Source: Apoda limacodes
Taxonomy: Eukaryota > Arthropoda > Insecta > Lepidoptera > Limacodidae
Direction: 5' to 3'
Assembly (NCBI GenBank): GCA_946406115.1
Contig: OX291544.1
Coordinates: 19,609,521-19,673,520, forward strand
DNA: 64,000 nucleotides
Shown here piece after piece: positions 22,640-34,900 of this stretch (positions within the stretch are counted from its first letter, which is position 1; every line of letters begins with the position of its first letter). A program made the position numbers and the translations under genes. Below the pieces are notes generated by a model. That model was not told where the DNA came from. It ran no database searches and worked only from the letters and a program-made list of their open reading frames with translations.

Positions 22640-23810
22640 CTCGGTTTGATAATTGATGTTAGAATGATCAACCAGTTTTTTAATAGATATGGGTTTAGAG
22701 TTTTAAATAACAAGTACTAAATAAAATGTGAGTCGAATGACATATGTATTGACAAAACAAGTCTATTTCTACTCCAATTCAGTATGTAGCTAGCTGACCT
22801 CCCTTCCTTTGTCCCCTCTTCACGACCTCGCCCCTCAATTTACATCAAAAGCATAAACTACCTCTAAATTATATAAAACTCACTTTTTTCCGCGGTTTCA
22901 GCCGCCCTATATTCAGTTAAGATAAGTATGGATGGACTCGCGCGCCAACTGTATTTGCAAACTATTTTAGTAATCGCAATATTAATATTTTCTTGGAGTA
23001 ATAAGAAAATATTGTTTTTTAAATTTTACGTGTCACATACTAGATAAAATATAGAACTTAGATAATTTTGCACATATAATTATATATATTGAAGTCAAAA
23101 TATTCTCGTATGTCATAGAAAGCTTCTTTTTTTAGACAATGTTCTTTCAGTCAAAATAAAAGTTAAAAATAATTCGCATAGCACTGAAAGTTGGTACAAC
23201 TTTAAGAATCCGGCAAGAAACTCGATAGTTCTCTTTTAAAAAAATCATAAAAACTACAATTACAATCAATTTTTTAAATAAAAAATTTAAGCCGTACAAT
23301 TTTATATTATTTTCATTTCAATTTGGTTTACCTATGCATCCTGTAATTGAGCATCTTCAGTCCCAAGGATTTTTATCATTTAAGTACATAGTCTGAAATA
23401 TTGTAGTATGCCTTTTTAAAAAGTAGTTGTTTGGTAAAAGATTTAAATTTACTTATTGAAAGCTTTTAAATATTATTGGGAACTTTGTTGTAAAAGTTGC
23501 TTATTTTGTGTTTGTGTGTATCATGCACCAACAGCTTATTTTTACTTCTAGTATTTACTTTGTAAACGTCACTTTAATATATACATATAAAAGATTTTCA
23601 TTTATGTACTGCGACGCTAAAGTTATAATATTTACTTCCCTGAACCTATCCGTCAGAGATATCCTCACAGAACATTATAAGACTACCCAGTAAAAATGCG
23701 ATGTAAGCACGGCGAGCGCGCCACTTCCTTTAAGACCTGCAGCAATTTTCAACTCTGTGCGTCTGTTTAGTCATTCATATTTGATTATTTTTGCGTTTTT
23801 AAGGATTCAG
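22640..23810. other. Intergenic region of copy A
   Basis: AT-rich. Blocks at 22700-22930 and 23090-23210 match copy B (42000-42220 and 43305-43420). No gene recognised. Confidence 0.5.
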
Positions 23811-23814
23811 GTAA

Positions 23815-24105
23815 TCTACACTAATATTATAAAGTGAAAAGATTTGTATTTTTGTATGTTTGTAACAAATAAACTCAAAAACTACTGAAGCGATTTTAAA
23901 AATTCCTTTACTATTAGAATGCTGCATTATCCTTGAGTAACATAAGCTATATTTATCACTAGAAAAAAATAGGGATCACTACTAAAACTTTAATAATGTA
24001 ACCCAAGGTGTAAATAAATTGCTATAAAATGTCTTTCATCGCATGCGCTGCTAAAACTTTTGATGATAGAACAAAATAATGTTCGAGAACATTAAAGATA
24101 TCAAT
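23815..24105 (+). repeat. Helitron-like interspersed repeat (shared by both copies)
   Basis: Begins CTACACTAATATTATAAAG and continues with AAACTCAAAAACTACTGAAG and GAGTAACATAAGCTATATTT. This is the 5' motif of the widespread lepidopteran repeat family with an ACTAATATTATAAA start. The counterpart in copy B is 44945-45105. Confidence 0.6.
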
Positions 24106-24159
24106 ATGTATAAAAAACTTTGGGATGTCATCCTCATTTCTTCCTCACATCATTAATTT

Positions 24160-24567
24160 TAGAGTCCACATAAAAAGAGTAAGAGGCCGAGCGGCCTTCG
24201 TACTCGGAAGCCGATGTTAAACAAGAAAAGTAAAATGTCTCTTAACACTAAGGTGATGCTTGACAATACTTGTATACGGCCTATACTCACATATGCGAAC
24301 ATAGTGTTTGGTCACGCAAAAACTACTTCCTTGCAAGTCATACAAAATCGCTTTATGCGAGGCGCAGTCGACGCTTCGTATATATGCGTGATATCGGTCT
24401 CCACCATGGAGAATAAAAGGGAAGCGGAGATGGCTCAACGTAGCATTCCATATAAAAACAGCGTCGCCAAAAAGCGGGGCGCGAGGGACGAAGTTACTGC
24501 AAGCCCCGCCTTAAATCTCAAATACCATCTGGCGGTCTTAGTAATTACTAAAACAAATCTCTCTTAA
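24160..24567 (+). pseudogene. Jockey-like LINE reverse transcriptase, C-terminal fragment
   Basis: Reads RGRAAFVLGS, then after a short frame break LNKKSKMSLNTKVMLDNTCI and RPILTYANIVFGHAKT, SLQVIQNRFMRGAV. This is the thumb/connection part downstream of the RT domain in lepidopteran jockey-type LINEs (the usual form is KSKMSLRNKV.LYKTCIRPV.TYASVVF). The last third does not match and may be rearranged. Present only in copy A. Confidence 0.7.
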
Positions 24568-24964
24568 TTATTTGCAACTTAATTTAACTATTGACTACAA
24601 GAGGCGCTCTAATCGCCGTTTAGAAATTTGGTTCAGGGGTAGCCAACTTGTGGCTGCGATCTACTTTGAAATTTTTTGACTTATAAGATCGACTTGAGCG
24701 ATTTTATTTTAGCTGTTTCTGAACCGGACTGAATGGATGTTTACTGAACCTTACACAGCTCGAAGAACGATATATTATAGATTTATTTTCGTATCACGCA
24801 CGCGCGAAGCTCGTTTTGTTCTATTTGATCACGATCGATTGCGCTGTCTACAGCGATCGGTGATAATCGACTTGTTGGCCACGACTAATCTATAAAATTG
24901 AAAATGTGCATTACCCTGGCAGAACGCATATGTTTTCCATTGTTTTGTGATTTTGAATTGTTTT

Positions 24965-25085
24965 TAATCAATGTGTATCATTGCCTCAGCCGTTATACAC
25001 CCCACTGCAGGGGCACAGGCCTCTCCTTAATAAAGGAGGCTTAGGCCATAGTCCACCACGCGGGCCTGGTGCTGGTTGGCATGTA
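24965..25085 (-). repeat. RTE-like LINE/SINE 3' tail
   Basis: The minus strand contains GCCCGCGTGGTGGACTATGG, CCTAAGCCTCC and GGAGAGGCCTGTGCCC, ending in GGCTGAGGCAATGATA. This is the conserved tail of lepidopteran RTE-type elements and the SINEs that depend on them. Confidence 0.65.
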
Positions 25086-25599
25086 TATCATTGTTACAAC
25101 TACACCATGTTCACTTTGTGACTACTAATATTACAAATGTGAAGATTTGTAAGCTTGTTTGTTCGTTGCATCCAAATAATTAAAAGGAAAAGGGATAGTT
25201 GAAAAGCGCAGGACTTAGACTACTTTTATTACGGTCAGTTTAAAAGTTGCTGCAGGAATAACTGAACCCCAATTCTATAGCTACTGCTATAGCTTAAAAT
25301 ACAACTAACTTTACAATCCATACTATCCATATCCATACTTATAAAATACATTTATATTCAAAGTTAACTTTGAGATGTAAGTACAACATATCAACGTACC
25401 TGATATAAAAAGGCCAATGCTCAGTTGAAAATGTATATAAAAGGATTAAGTTTTTGAAGCTGTGGGCGTCATAGTAGATAATAGGTATTTAGGTGAAAAT
25501 GGGAGTGGAAACGAGAATAACACCTAGTACAGAAATTTACAATGATAACTTTTACTTATATCGACTTTAAATCGCATGGAGTCGGGTGACAGGACAAGT

Positions 25600-25957
25600 A
25601 TTCTTCTAATATTATAATTGTTAAAGTGTGTGAGTTTGTGTGTGAGTCAATATGTTTGTTACTCCTATACGCCAAAACAACAAAACCATTTTGGTTGATA
25701 TTTGGAATGGCGATAGCTAATAACTGATTAATAGCTCATAGCTGATTAAACTCAGCCTATATTTTATATCGCAAAATTCACAAGTTCCTGCAGGAATAAC
25801 CATAAATAAATTTCACGTGGACAATCTAGCTACAACTGTATCTTGCTATTTCAAGCTGCGGTAACAAGATCAGTCAACCGAAATTGAACCGAAAATAGTA
25901 ACGGAACTTTTACCTATGCCGACGTAATGCAGATAGAGTCGCGGGCACAGCTAGTAA
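25600..25957 (+). mobile_element. Non-autonomous Helitron-like element
   Basis: Starts with TTCTAATATTATAATTG near 25603, followed by GTGTGAGTTTGTGTG, a TTGGTTGATATTTGGAATGG block and TTCCTGCAGGAATAAC, and ends GAGTCGCGGGCACAGCTAGT before AATAT at about 25952. The CTAGT end, a short GC-rich hairpin before it and the absence of target duplication are as known for lepidopteran Helitrons. Confidence 0.7.
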
Positions 25958-26373
25958 TATATATGGTTTTAAAATAAGCCACAGTTTAATAAAAACATTA
26001 CTCATTGTAATTTATAAGTTTAAAAAAATAAAAAAAACAGTACCTATTCTACGAATGTGGTTTTTATTGAGCGTTAAACAAAATCGTTTTATTAGAATAT
26101 TGCCTTTTTTATAATACAACATTTTCTAGTCTGGCATAATAATTTAACCTGATGATGCAATAAGCTTCACTTATATTCAAATGGCTAAATAATGGATGCG
26201 GGTCATAAATATGAATTTTTAATGAAGCGAAATATTGTTTTCCTATTTCTTGAGTGTGGTGTTAATAATAAAATTTGTGTTGAATTTTTCGGTATTCAAA
26301 CTATTTTTCTTAAGTTTCCTTATGATGCATTCGGTGCGTAAACAAATTTTAATAACATCATAAGAGGGGAAAA

Positions 26374-28010
26374 TCAGTTTCCCGCGATTTTTTTAAATGA
26401 TGCACTATGCACAAACTTTATTTCTAACGTATGAAGAGCGACGATGCATTGTTCGCTTTTGATTTTTTGTTGCAATGCTCCCACTACGTAACCAGCTATA
26501 TACGTCACAATCTGTGTTGTATCCGAATAATCATTTTCCAACAGAATGTGACCATCATGAATAAACGTGTCTTCTGTATCAGAAACATCTTGTTGTATGC
26601 GATACCTATCTCTCTTGCAATTTATCATCTACATTGTATATATTGATATTCCAATGCTTTCAAGTGGAATGCAGTTTCCGCGGAAAGAATGTCGCAATTC
26701 CGCATTAATTAAAGATTTTTTATAGGCTGCCTGGAACTGTCGGGCAGTAGGATTATTATTTGTACGACCGTGCGCTCTAATATTGCAGAAAAAAAGTTCC
26801 AGGTGATCCTGTACAAAGGTAAGTATACTAATAAGATTTTTTGGCCTATTAAACTTTTGTAGAGGCATATGGCACTATCTATACAAACAATTATGCCTAG
26901 GAAACCTGTTTTAATATTGGTTGGGATTGAGTTGAGAGATGCATAATGTAATTTTTTGCGTACTCCAAAAATGTCAATGTTTGCTAGAATAGCTTTCTTA
27001 TTACCATATTGTTTAAAATTTTTCGAGTTTAGAATATCAAATAGATCGTTAATAAGTTGAATGTACTTGCTGGAATTTAGGGTGTCGTTCTTGGCAGGAT
27101 TCTAGTGCTTTGGCAACACTTGTGCTAAATAATTGTGTTGCTAATTTAACTTTCATTTTCTCTCTGTGAAAATGAATGTGTCTTTCAGTAAGTTTGTTTC
27201 TAAGATTTAATGTTTCCTTTTTTTAAATCATTTAAGTTCACTAAGTATTTCCATTCTATTGCATTCCCCTGATAATCATACAAAGTTTTGTAGAATTCAA
27301 AGGCATTCCCGACTAATTTGATCATATGGCAAGCATCCAGAAAAACCTGTGCTAAATCAGAGCAACACGGATGCTTAAAAGATGCTTTTACGTTATCAAT
27401 ATCCAAGGAACAACCGAGAATTTTCATCATAGTTATATTTGATGGACAGCCATCCATAGTAAGTCCTACTACTTTGACTCCGGCATCATAAGCATTAATC
27501 AAACATTGTTGAACCAAAGTAGTTATACATTAGGAACGGTAGGCAATATTAAATTATTCATTACCAGTAACGCTGTCAATGAGAAAGTAGCCTACAGGTA
27601 ATTTCCTTGAACCGTTCACCCCCACAAGCATTAAAACAAGAGCCTGAGTGGCTTTGTTTAATGAGTCAGATTCAATATCAACACCAGTGTTTACATAGCC
27701 ATAATATTTTGAGCCATCCCACTCCACATGTTGTTTTATTGCCATTTCATCCATCACTTAATTGCAAATGATTGGATGTGTCAATTGTTCTGCTTTTAAT
27801 TTTAAAGTCTTAAATGATTCCTCTGTGAATTCCGCTTTTCCTTCCACTATTTGATACTGTTAGCAATTGTTCTTGGATGCGGCAAACATGTGTCAAATGT
27901 CTTTCTAACATACTCATAAGCTTTAGGCGAGTACAAGTTTAGTGTCAATGCAAATGTGCGAAGATTAACAGAATATTTCTTTGGTACAGGTTTCTTACCT
28001 TATGTTAGCT
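26374..28010 (-). pseudogene. P-element/THAP9-like transposase, degenerate, N terminus missing
   Basis: Minus-strand pieces in order: KYSVNLRTFALTLNLYSPKA and LPHPRTIAN (27990-27850), MDEMAIKQHVEWDGSKYYGY and VNGSRKLPVGYFLIDSVTGN (27757-27554), VKVVGLTMDGCPSNITMMK with HPCCSD (27517-27200), LTERHIHFHREKMKVKLATQ (about 27180), LELFFCNIRAHGRTNNNPTA (26868-26629) and TYIAGYVVGALQQKIK (26628-26374). This is the catalytic core (RNase H-like with GTP-binding insertion) of the P superfamily; DEM and MDG hold two acids thought to be catalytic. The N-terminal THAP zinc finger is not found upstream. Stops and frameshifts break it. Only in duplication copy A. Confidence 0.8.
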
Positions 28011-28119
28011 TTATACTGCACACAACACACAACCATGCATTCATATCAATATGATATCGGAAGCAACCGAAATGACAGTACCTACTTACGATATTAGCAA
28101 AAAAAAGTGTTTATTATAA

Positions 28120-28560
28120 AAAACTACACCTTTTTGAAGTGAAAACTTCTTTAGCGACGTTGTGCACTTTTTTTGGTATGGGTAAAAAATGATAAACTCG
28201 CGTCAGGTCACGTGTCCTGATCGTGAAAATTCGTAAGACGGATGGAGAGTAGACAGCTGCCGCGGCGTAGGAGAGGGAGTATCCCCCTCTCTTTCTACGG
28301 CGCGGCGAAAATGTATGCCTGCGCCTGCTGTTTCGTTTAGGCGGCGCAGGGCGCTTGCGCGAATGGTCGTGTGTATTTATGTCACAACGTGCTACGCGCA
28401 TCCATGGATGGTGACAGCTGATGGCTCGACCGTCTGTGTAGTGGCCATACTGCTGTGTATTCGTAAAATTCGTGTATATAAAGTGTTTAAAATATGGAAA
28501 TTGAACAAAGTGCATCTTTGTCTTTGTAAAATACGGAAACCGTAATGCCACACCTCTTAT
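28120..28560. other. GC-rich block with long hairpin next to the P-like relic
   Basis: A patch of high GC in AT-rich DNA. At 28260-28305 GCGGCGTAGGAGAGGGAG pairs with CCCCTCTCTTTCTACG and flanking GC bases, forming a stem of about 20 bp. A TATATAAAG box occurs at about 28476 (plus). It may be the 5' end and promoter of the P-like element or unrelated. Absent from copy B. Confidence 0.4.
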
Positions 28561-28652
28561 AATTTTTATTTTTAGTATTCACGATTATGAGTAGTACAGG
28601 GAGGTTGGATATGGAATTTTAATTGTATGACAGATTGCGATGTCCAATTAAA

Positions 28653-29400
28653 TTTCAGACTGGTGCAACAAAAAAAATGCGCCATAAATGATTAAAAATA
28701 ATAATTTACATTTGAACGTTGCGAATTGACAAATGCATTGGAAAATTACCTAAACTATTTTTATTATTGTCAATATTATTATTTTTGTAAATAAACATGT
28801 ACGTTATTATGTTATAGTTTAAATATACACGAATGTTTGAGAAAAGCACTATACAAGCCATAGAGTAAATAATCACTACGTTATACAAGCCTTGACCACA
28901 ACTGAGCATAACCGGACTCACGATCGCCCGGTTATGCTGCATTTGCGGGCCGCGGCAGTAATGTACTATGACTACACTCCCGAGGTTAAAATGTGATATA
29001 TGAGTCTTTGAAATGTTTAACGCAAAGACATCATTGCTAGTATTATGTTGTAGGCATCGTCGGAACACATGTGCAAACCGCTATTCATAGCTTTAGGTAA
29101 GTCATTTACTTGGGCTAAAAAGTATAGTTTTGCCAGGGAAAATCCTTGGGGAACACCTACGTCACAAAATATATCAGACAGCTCACTCCACACTTAGCGC
29201 TTTAAACCCTCACCCCACACGCATGGTGTGCATTATGGGAGCTTATAAAGAACAGTATCAAGTACGCTAAACTATGGAATTCGAGAGAAAAAATTATGCA
29301 AGAAGGTCTTACCTCTCGAGACCCGTGAATGTACTTGCAAACATTTTTCTCTCGAATATATTCTCCCAGCTCCCTGATATATTCTTTGAAAGTTGCCAAG
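28653..29400. other. Right part of duplication copy A, no gene recognised
   Basis: Collinear with 45313-46005. Includes a shared GC patch GCATTTGCGGGCCGCGGCAG near 28938. No coding frame seen. Confidence 0.6.
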
Positions 29401-29401
29401 A

Positions 29402-29581
29402 GATAAATCACTCATTGTGTCTCAACCCAATTTGATACCTACCATTGATAAATCACTCATTATGTGTCAACCCAATATGATACCTACCGTTGATAGATCA
29501 CTCATAATGTGTCAACCCAATATGATACCTACCATTGATAAATCACTCATTATGTGACAACCCAAAATGGTACCTACCACT
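29402..29581. repeat. 45-base tandem repeat, four copies
   Basis: Units start GATAAATCACTCATTATGTG and end GATACCTACCATT, at 29402, 29447, 29492 and 29537. The same array in copy B (46006-46230) has five units. A minisatellite lying close to the right border of the duplicated unit. Confidence 0.9.
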
Positions 29582-29659
29582 ATTTTAAGATTGAAAGCAG
29601 GAAATATTACATATCTTTATATTTTTGTCATATGAGTAATTTCAAGCACTCTGATCCTT

Positions 29660-30000
29660 TGCAGGCACAGCGCCAGAGCAGTATTTTTGAAATCGTCTAC
29701 CAGGAAACTTCAAATAGTAGAAAGTGGCCTCACTCTGCCCAAATGAAAAATCAGAGGTCAACATCCTTAGACGGGTCAGCTGGCCGTACAGGACAGCGAC
29801 CCCATACTTCGTACCTAACCAATACCAGCTGGCCGTGGAGGACAACGACCCCGAGTTCCAGGCGCTACCCTTATCAGCTGGCTACGGTAGCCATGACCAT
29901 GGAATCAGACATCTACGTTGCCTTGGTGGCAATTCTCCGATTTGCCCCGACGTGATATCAGTCTAACCTAGGCTGACCTAAAGCTCCAACATAAAGTGAG
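29660..30000. other. GC-rich unidentified block between the two duplication copies
   Basis: Starts right where homology between copies A and B ends (CTGATCCTTTG). Contains a 27-base imperfect direct repeat, CAGCTGGCCGTACAGGAC at 29778 and CAGCTGGCCGTGGAGGAC at 29828. It is open in two plus frames (29554-29955 and 29724-29966), but no domain is recognised; probably part of an unidentified retroelement. Confidence 0.4.
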
Positions 30001-30304
30001 TGCGAAATAAAAAAGTTGCAGTGTAATGACGAACTATTGTAATGTGTTAACTTAATCTGGGTTGTATAATAGAATTATATTTTCGATAAATTTGTTATAA
30101 GGAAAACATTAAATAAATATTATTTTACCTAAAGAATAGTTTTATAAAGTGTCGGTTCCAAAGTATTAGCAACTTGAATATAGGCGAGAATCGAACCCAC
30201 TATTATCTCATTGCTATATTCAAATTTGACGGCTATGGGATTGAGTCATGCTGACTAAGTGATAGCTAGCCGAGGCTTGGGTTCGAATCCCAAATTGAAC
30301 CGTT
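30001..30304. repeat. SINE-like pieces at the duplication junction
   Basis: Two B-box-like motifs occur: GAATCGAACCC at about 30188 (minus-strand head) and GGTTCGAATCCC at about 30281 (plus-strand head, preceded by TAGCCGAGG). They suggest two truncated tRNA-derived SINEs in opposite orientation. Confidence 0.4.
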
Positions 30305-30770
30305 ACATGATGATACATTGATGAATGAATTAAAGATGAGAGAGGCATATAATAAATAGACAATTACATATAGGGAACATAATAAGACTTACAGTATTTC
30401 ACAAAACTGGATTACATTCAGTTACTGCATTTAAATATAAAACCAAACATTTGATACAATACATTAACGAATAAGCATCACATTAAAGTTAATGTTTGTA
30501 ATGAGTATATTTTATGATACGTAGGTATATATACAGTTTTACATTTTATTAAAACGAATAATTATTAATAATAAGTCACTTTGCAAAAAGCAAGCAAGCT
30601 TTCATTATTTTACGTGATCCTCACATGAAAATGTAACTAATGATCCTAATTAAATAAATAAAGATAAATTAGATTTAAATTCAAATAATTTATTTAACAG
30701 CAATAAAACAGTCAAAAAAAAATAATTATTGAAAATTTAAATATTTTTTTTTGGCCTAATGTTCTGATTA

Positions 30771-31907
30771 TCAGCGTCCCAGGAGACTAGCAGCTACACT
30801 TGGAGGTATACCGGCTCCTGGACCTTCGTCTTCCTCAGTGGTTTCAGATTTGTAACCATCAATGCCAGATTCATAGTCGTTACGATACAAGATATCGTCA
30901 GTACCTCTAAAGGTGTAATGACCTTTCACAAAAATGTATTGGTTTTCCAAACCTTCGTTTTGGACTTCGCCCTCCTCTTCGCGTTCAGAACCGTCCGAAA
31001 GTTCGTAGCTGAAAAATTTTACATTTAGAAATAAGAATCATAAAATTCTAAATAACACAATTTCTTACACTAACTTTTTTAAAAATATCTTTATATGGCT
31101 TCTATTTAACAAACAAATGAGGGAGACATAGATAGGACATGTATGATATATTTTGTTCAAAGACTCAGAGAGTCTTAAACGAAGAAAGATTATTTCTATG
31201 TATGTACTTTATATTGTATTTCTTAATTCTATGAAGATTTTGTGTATTCGTAATATTGATGAGCTAGGACTAAATAAGTCACTAGGAGTTGTTCCGAAAA
31301 TCATGTAACACTTTTTTAAGTAGCAGGTATGTTTACCATAACTGTGCTCTTAGTACTTTCTGAATAAAATTAATCTGTCACTCCCACATCATTATACAGA
31401 ATATTGTTAGATGAGACTTCAAAAATGTAAAGGCCCCAATAACTCTTTCTCGCGGATGGATACTTTGCAAATTATAAGTTTCCATAGTAAAATAATTTTT
31501 GTCCAAAATGAATAAAAATAAAGATTGATATATCGGATCCACCATCTTGAATTTACAAAAAAACTAATAATGGATTTGAAATTAAGCACCTAGTAAAACC
31601 TAACCGAACCTATTTTCATAAAATCTAAAAAAAAATTACAGGTAACAAACGAACCGCTAGTTCCATATTCCTTAAAATAATAGTTCGGTAACAAGTACCG
31701 GACGAGCAACTTCTGTTGAGATTTTTTTTTTATATTCGAGAATTTATACATGAAGATTATTTTTTAGCAATAAAAAACAAACGGCTGGACCGATTTTGCT
31801 CAAACTCTTTTCACATCTAAGTCATGACGTAGCGTATCGATTAATATGGTCACAAGAGCAATTTGGTCCAATGATTCTAGAGATATCGAGGGGAAAAAAG
31901 AGCTATT

Positions 31908-31990
<83 letters not shown>

Positions 31991-34900
31991 TCACTCTAAA
32001 AATGATGGCAGACGATTCTCCAGGGCTCAAAACGTATAGAAAACGCAAATTTAGCGATTTCCATTTTCGGACCCATTATAATAACTTCCTCAAGAGATGT
32101 TAAAAAATTATGCAATCCCAAACGAAGTTAATCAATAAATACTTTTTTTCGATATCCAAAATAAATCGTATTAAAATATTACAAAGTTATTTAATAGTTA
32201 TGAATACATTACAAGCATCTATGCTATGAAACTCATGTTCATAATATTTAAATTTAATGAATTGATTTTAAAATTTCAAAAATAAAGAAGTTTTTAAATC
32301 GACAAAATGTTATTAATTTGAATATTTGATATATGACCTTCGGTATTTTTAAACTAATTTGAATGTATATCCTAACTAATATAAATTTGTTAGAGTCTGT
32401 TTTTTTGTTTCTTAATGTCACAAAACGTGACAACCAATTAAGCTGGTTATTGGTACAGAGATTGTTAAAGGGATGGAGAAAGACAAATGTTTTAATCCTT
32501 AAAATCAAATGTTACTGCAAAAATCACTTTTTATGAGCCAGTACTTACAGCAAACTTTCTTTATAATCAAGAAGTTAACGCAAAAATCGTAAACCGCCCC
32601 GCCAACAACCAAAATAAGTTGTAAGTTACGAGCGCAGCCGCGGGAAAAATGTTTTATTATACTTTAAGAATAACACAAAAAACTCATCTGATGTATTGAT
32701 TATTTAATCTACTGCGTGTTCAGGAAATATTATATTTCCACGTATTTGTTTTATCTCATTATAGAAAATAGTATTATTTTCCTGTTTATAAACATGCAAC
32801 TAGCAGATTGTGAGAGCTACGGCTAATATGCATTTGCCGAACAGAAGGGCACTCAGTCGCATCAACCCTTTGGCAGTTATAAGATGGTAACTTCGATAGG
32901 AGACCCCAGTGCCAGACATGCCGACCGTATACGTCTAGGCTACATGTAAATCTGATCTGTGTAAATGCATCTCCCTGACCCTGAACGACTGGTTTCCATC
33001 AGTGTTGAGATACACTAGAAGGTCACCGGTCGAGTTACCGTGGCGAAAGCTGTATTGGCAAATGATCGATTCTTGTTTTAGATGATAAAAACGGTAACTT
33101 TTAGCAAATATGCTATATATTTAGATTTATTCTAAAAACAATAGAAATTTTCCAAAAATACCTTGCAACTACGAGTAGTACCCTAGTAGTTCTAAGGTTA
33201 CAGCACTCGTTGAATTTTTAAGTGATATTTTACCGAGTAAATACTTTTATATCCAAAGATGACTTATACGTCTAGGTACCGTGTCCGAAAATCAAACGGA
33301 GTATTGCGAGCCATTTTTCTATCAATGTGTGTGTAAATCAACTAATACGACTTTCAAATTTACATCTATGTGCGTACTTTTGGTGTTCCCAACCTTAAAG
33401 TGATTACCCCGAATTGGGGAGTTCTTACTTATATTCGGTACTGCAATTTATTTTCACTTTCGATGCCTCCATGTGGTGACACATTACTTTTACATAGAAC
33501 GTAAGCCTTTGCTACGAAGGTAGCAATTTGTTGACCATGGCCATGTTAAAACCTTAAAGCATGTTCCAAATATTGTATACTGTAGTACTAAAACATAGAT
33601 GGCTGCACGAAATAAACCTCCTTCTCTACCATGGCATCCGTGCGCGCCGAATACTATTCATAGCGCACACATCCATGTGACAACAGCCGTGTTTTGTTGA
33701 CAAGATTATTTTAACATAGAAATCTATCGCATCACAGAGCATAGTACACATTCAACTAAATTTTAGAATTACCAAATTGCTTTTGCGAGAGCGATATTGC
33801 TGCCCGCAGGAATCGGATCACAATGCTATTGTTAAAATGTGTACAATTTGCTCTTTTAACATTTATTATGAATCTTATACTCGTCAGTTTTGTAAGTTAC
33901 AGTGTCATTTAATTACCACCGGAACTACGGCATCTATTTTAAAAAGCCCTCATAAATTTTTAGTTTTTGCTTTTATATTTTTATTATTAGTAAGGAAACC
34001 CTTAGTTATGTGCATAATAACACATATGAGAAAATTTCAGGCTTTTGCCTACTTCGAGTTCTTTTTTTTGAAAGTTAGGACCCTTCGAGTAGGGAAACAA
34101 TCAGGGAATTTAATTAATAAACTATAGAGTATTCCAATCTTAATTTACATAGGAAATATAAAGATTATATATAATATGTTATTTAAAAAATATTCAATAA
34201 AATAAAAAGATTTTAGTAAAAAGAAAGTCAAACAAAAATCATTATAATTACATTATATTTGTTTTTCTTAAGACTAATAAGTCTATCATTATAAATGAAT
34301 AACTTATATTACTGATTAACGTCTCAGAATATTACACAAACAATGCTATTCGAATAAACCCCAAAATATTCTGGTCTTATATAAAGTCTAAATGAAATTC
34401 CACTAACTACTCGTGCAAAATGGTATATAATGGTGATTTATTTACAAATAGTAACGATATTTGTAATGCATTTAGTGATTTTTTCAAAAGTGTATTTATT
34501 CCAAAATCAAATAATGTAGCACCCGCTTTAGATGATGTGATACCGTTATCATCAACTACATGCAATATACACATTACAAAAGAGGTGGTTATTTCAGTTT
34601 TTAAAAATCTAGATTATCGTAAATATCGTAAAAATTGTCAACATGGTTTAGTAAAACCATTAACACAATTTTATGAAATGTCACTGAACTCTGGTACATT
34701 TTCTACAAAACGGAAGCAATCGCATATTATTCCTTTACATAAAAAAGGTCCTAAAAATGACATTACTTAATATAGAGGTATATCCATTTTAAATACGTTT
34801 GGAAAAATACTTGAAAAAAATTTCTATGAATTTATTTATAATAATACAATACAAAATATACCGATTGCTCGACTCGGTTTCGTTAAATCCAGATCAGTCA

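Larger units (their letters stand above)
13490..29660. repeat. Tandem duplication unit, copy A (about 16 kb)
   Basis: Collinear with copy B (30305-46300) in the same orientation. Matching anchors: 13590 with 30385, cuticle exon 3 (13981 with 30771), exon 2 (17040 with 37190), exon 1 (17359 with 37899), 18790 with 39010, 20710 with 40985, 22628 with 41838, 23100 with 43313, 24940-type block 23820 with 44942, and 28653-29655 with 45313-46295. Both left ends start in a GATGATACATGATG-like run. Copy A alone has SINEs, an LTR/tRNA-Tyr piece, a TTAA-flanked insertion and about 4.5 kb (24100-28650) with LINE, Helitron and P-like relics. Confidence 0.9.

Noticed and set aside
29202..29411. Minus frame in the right part of copy A
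   Set aside because: Not kept open in copy B at 45800-46010, so not conserved as coding.
29402..29581. CRISPR-like array of regular repeats
   Set aside because: Units are contiguous 45-base tandem copies without unique spacers, in a eukaryotic context.
31796..32103. Open frames coding long His-Thr or Val-Cys repeats
   Set aside because: They are translations of the CA microsatellite on both strands and end just outside it.
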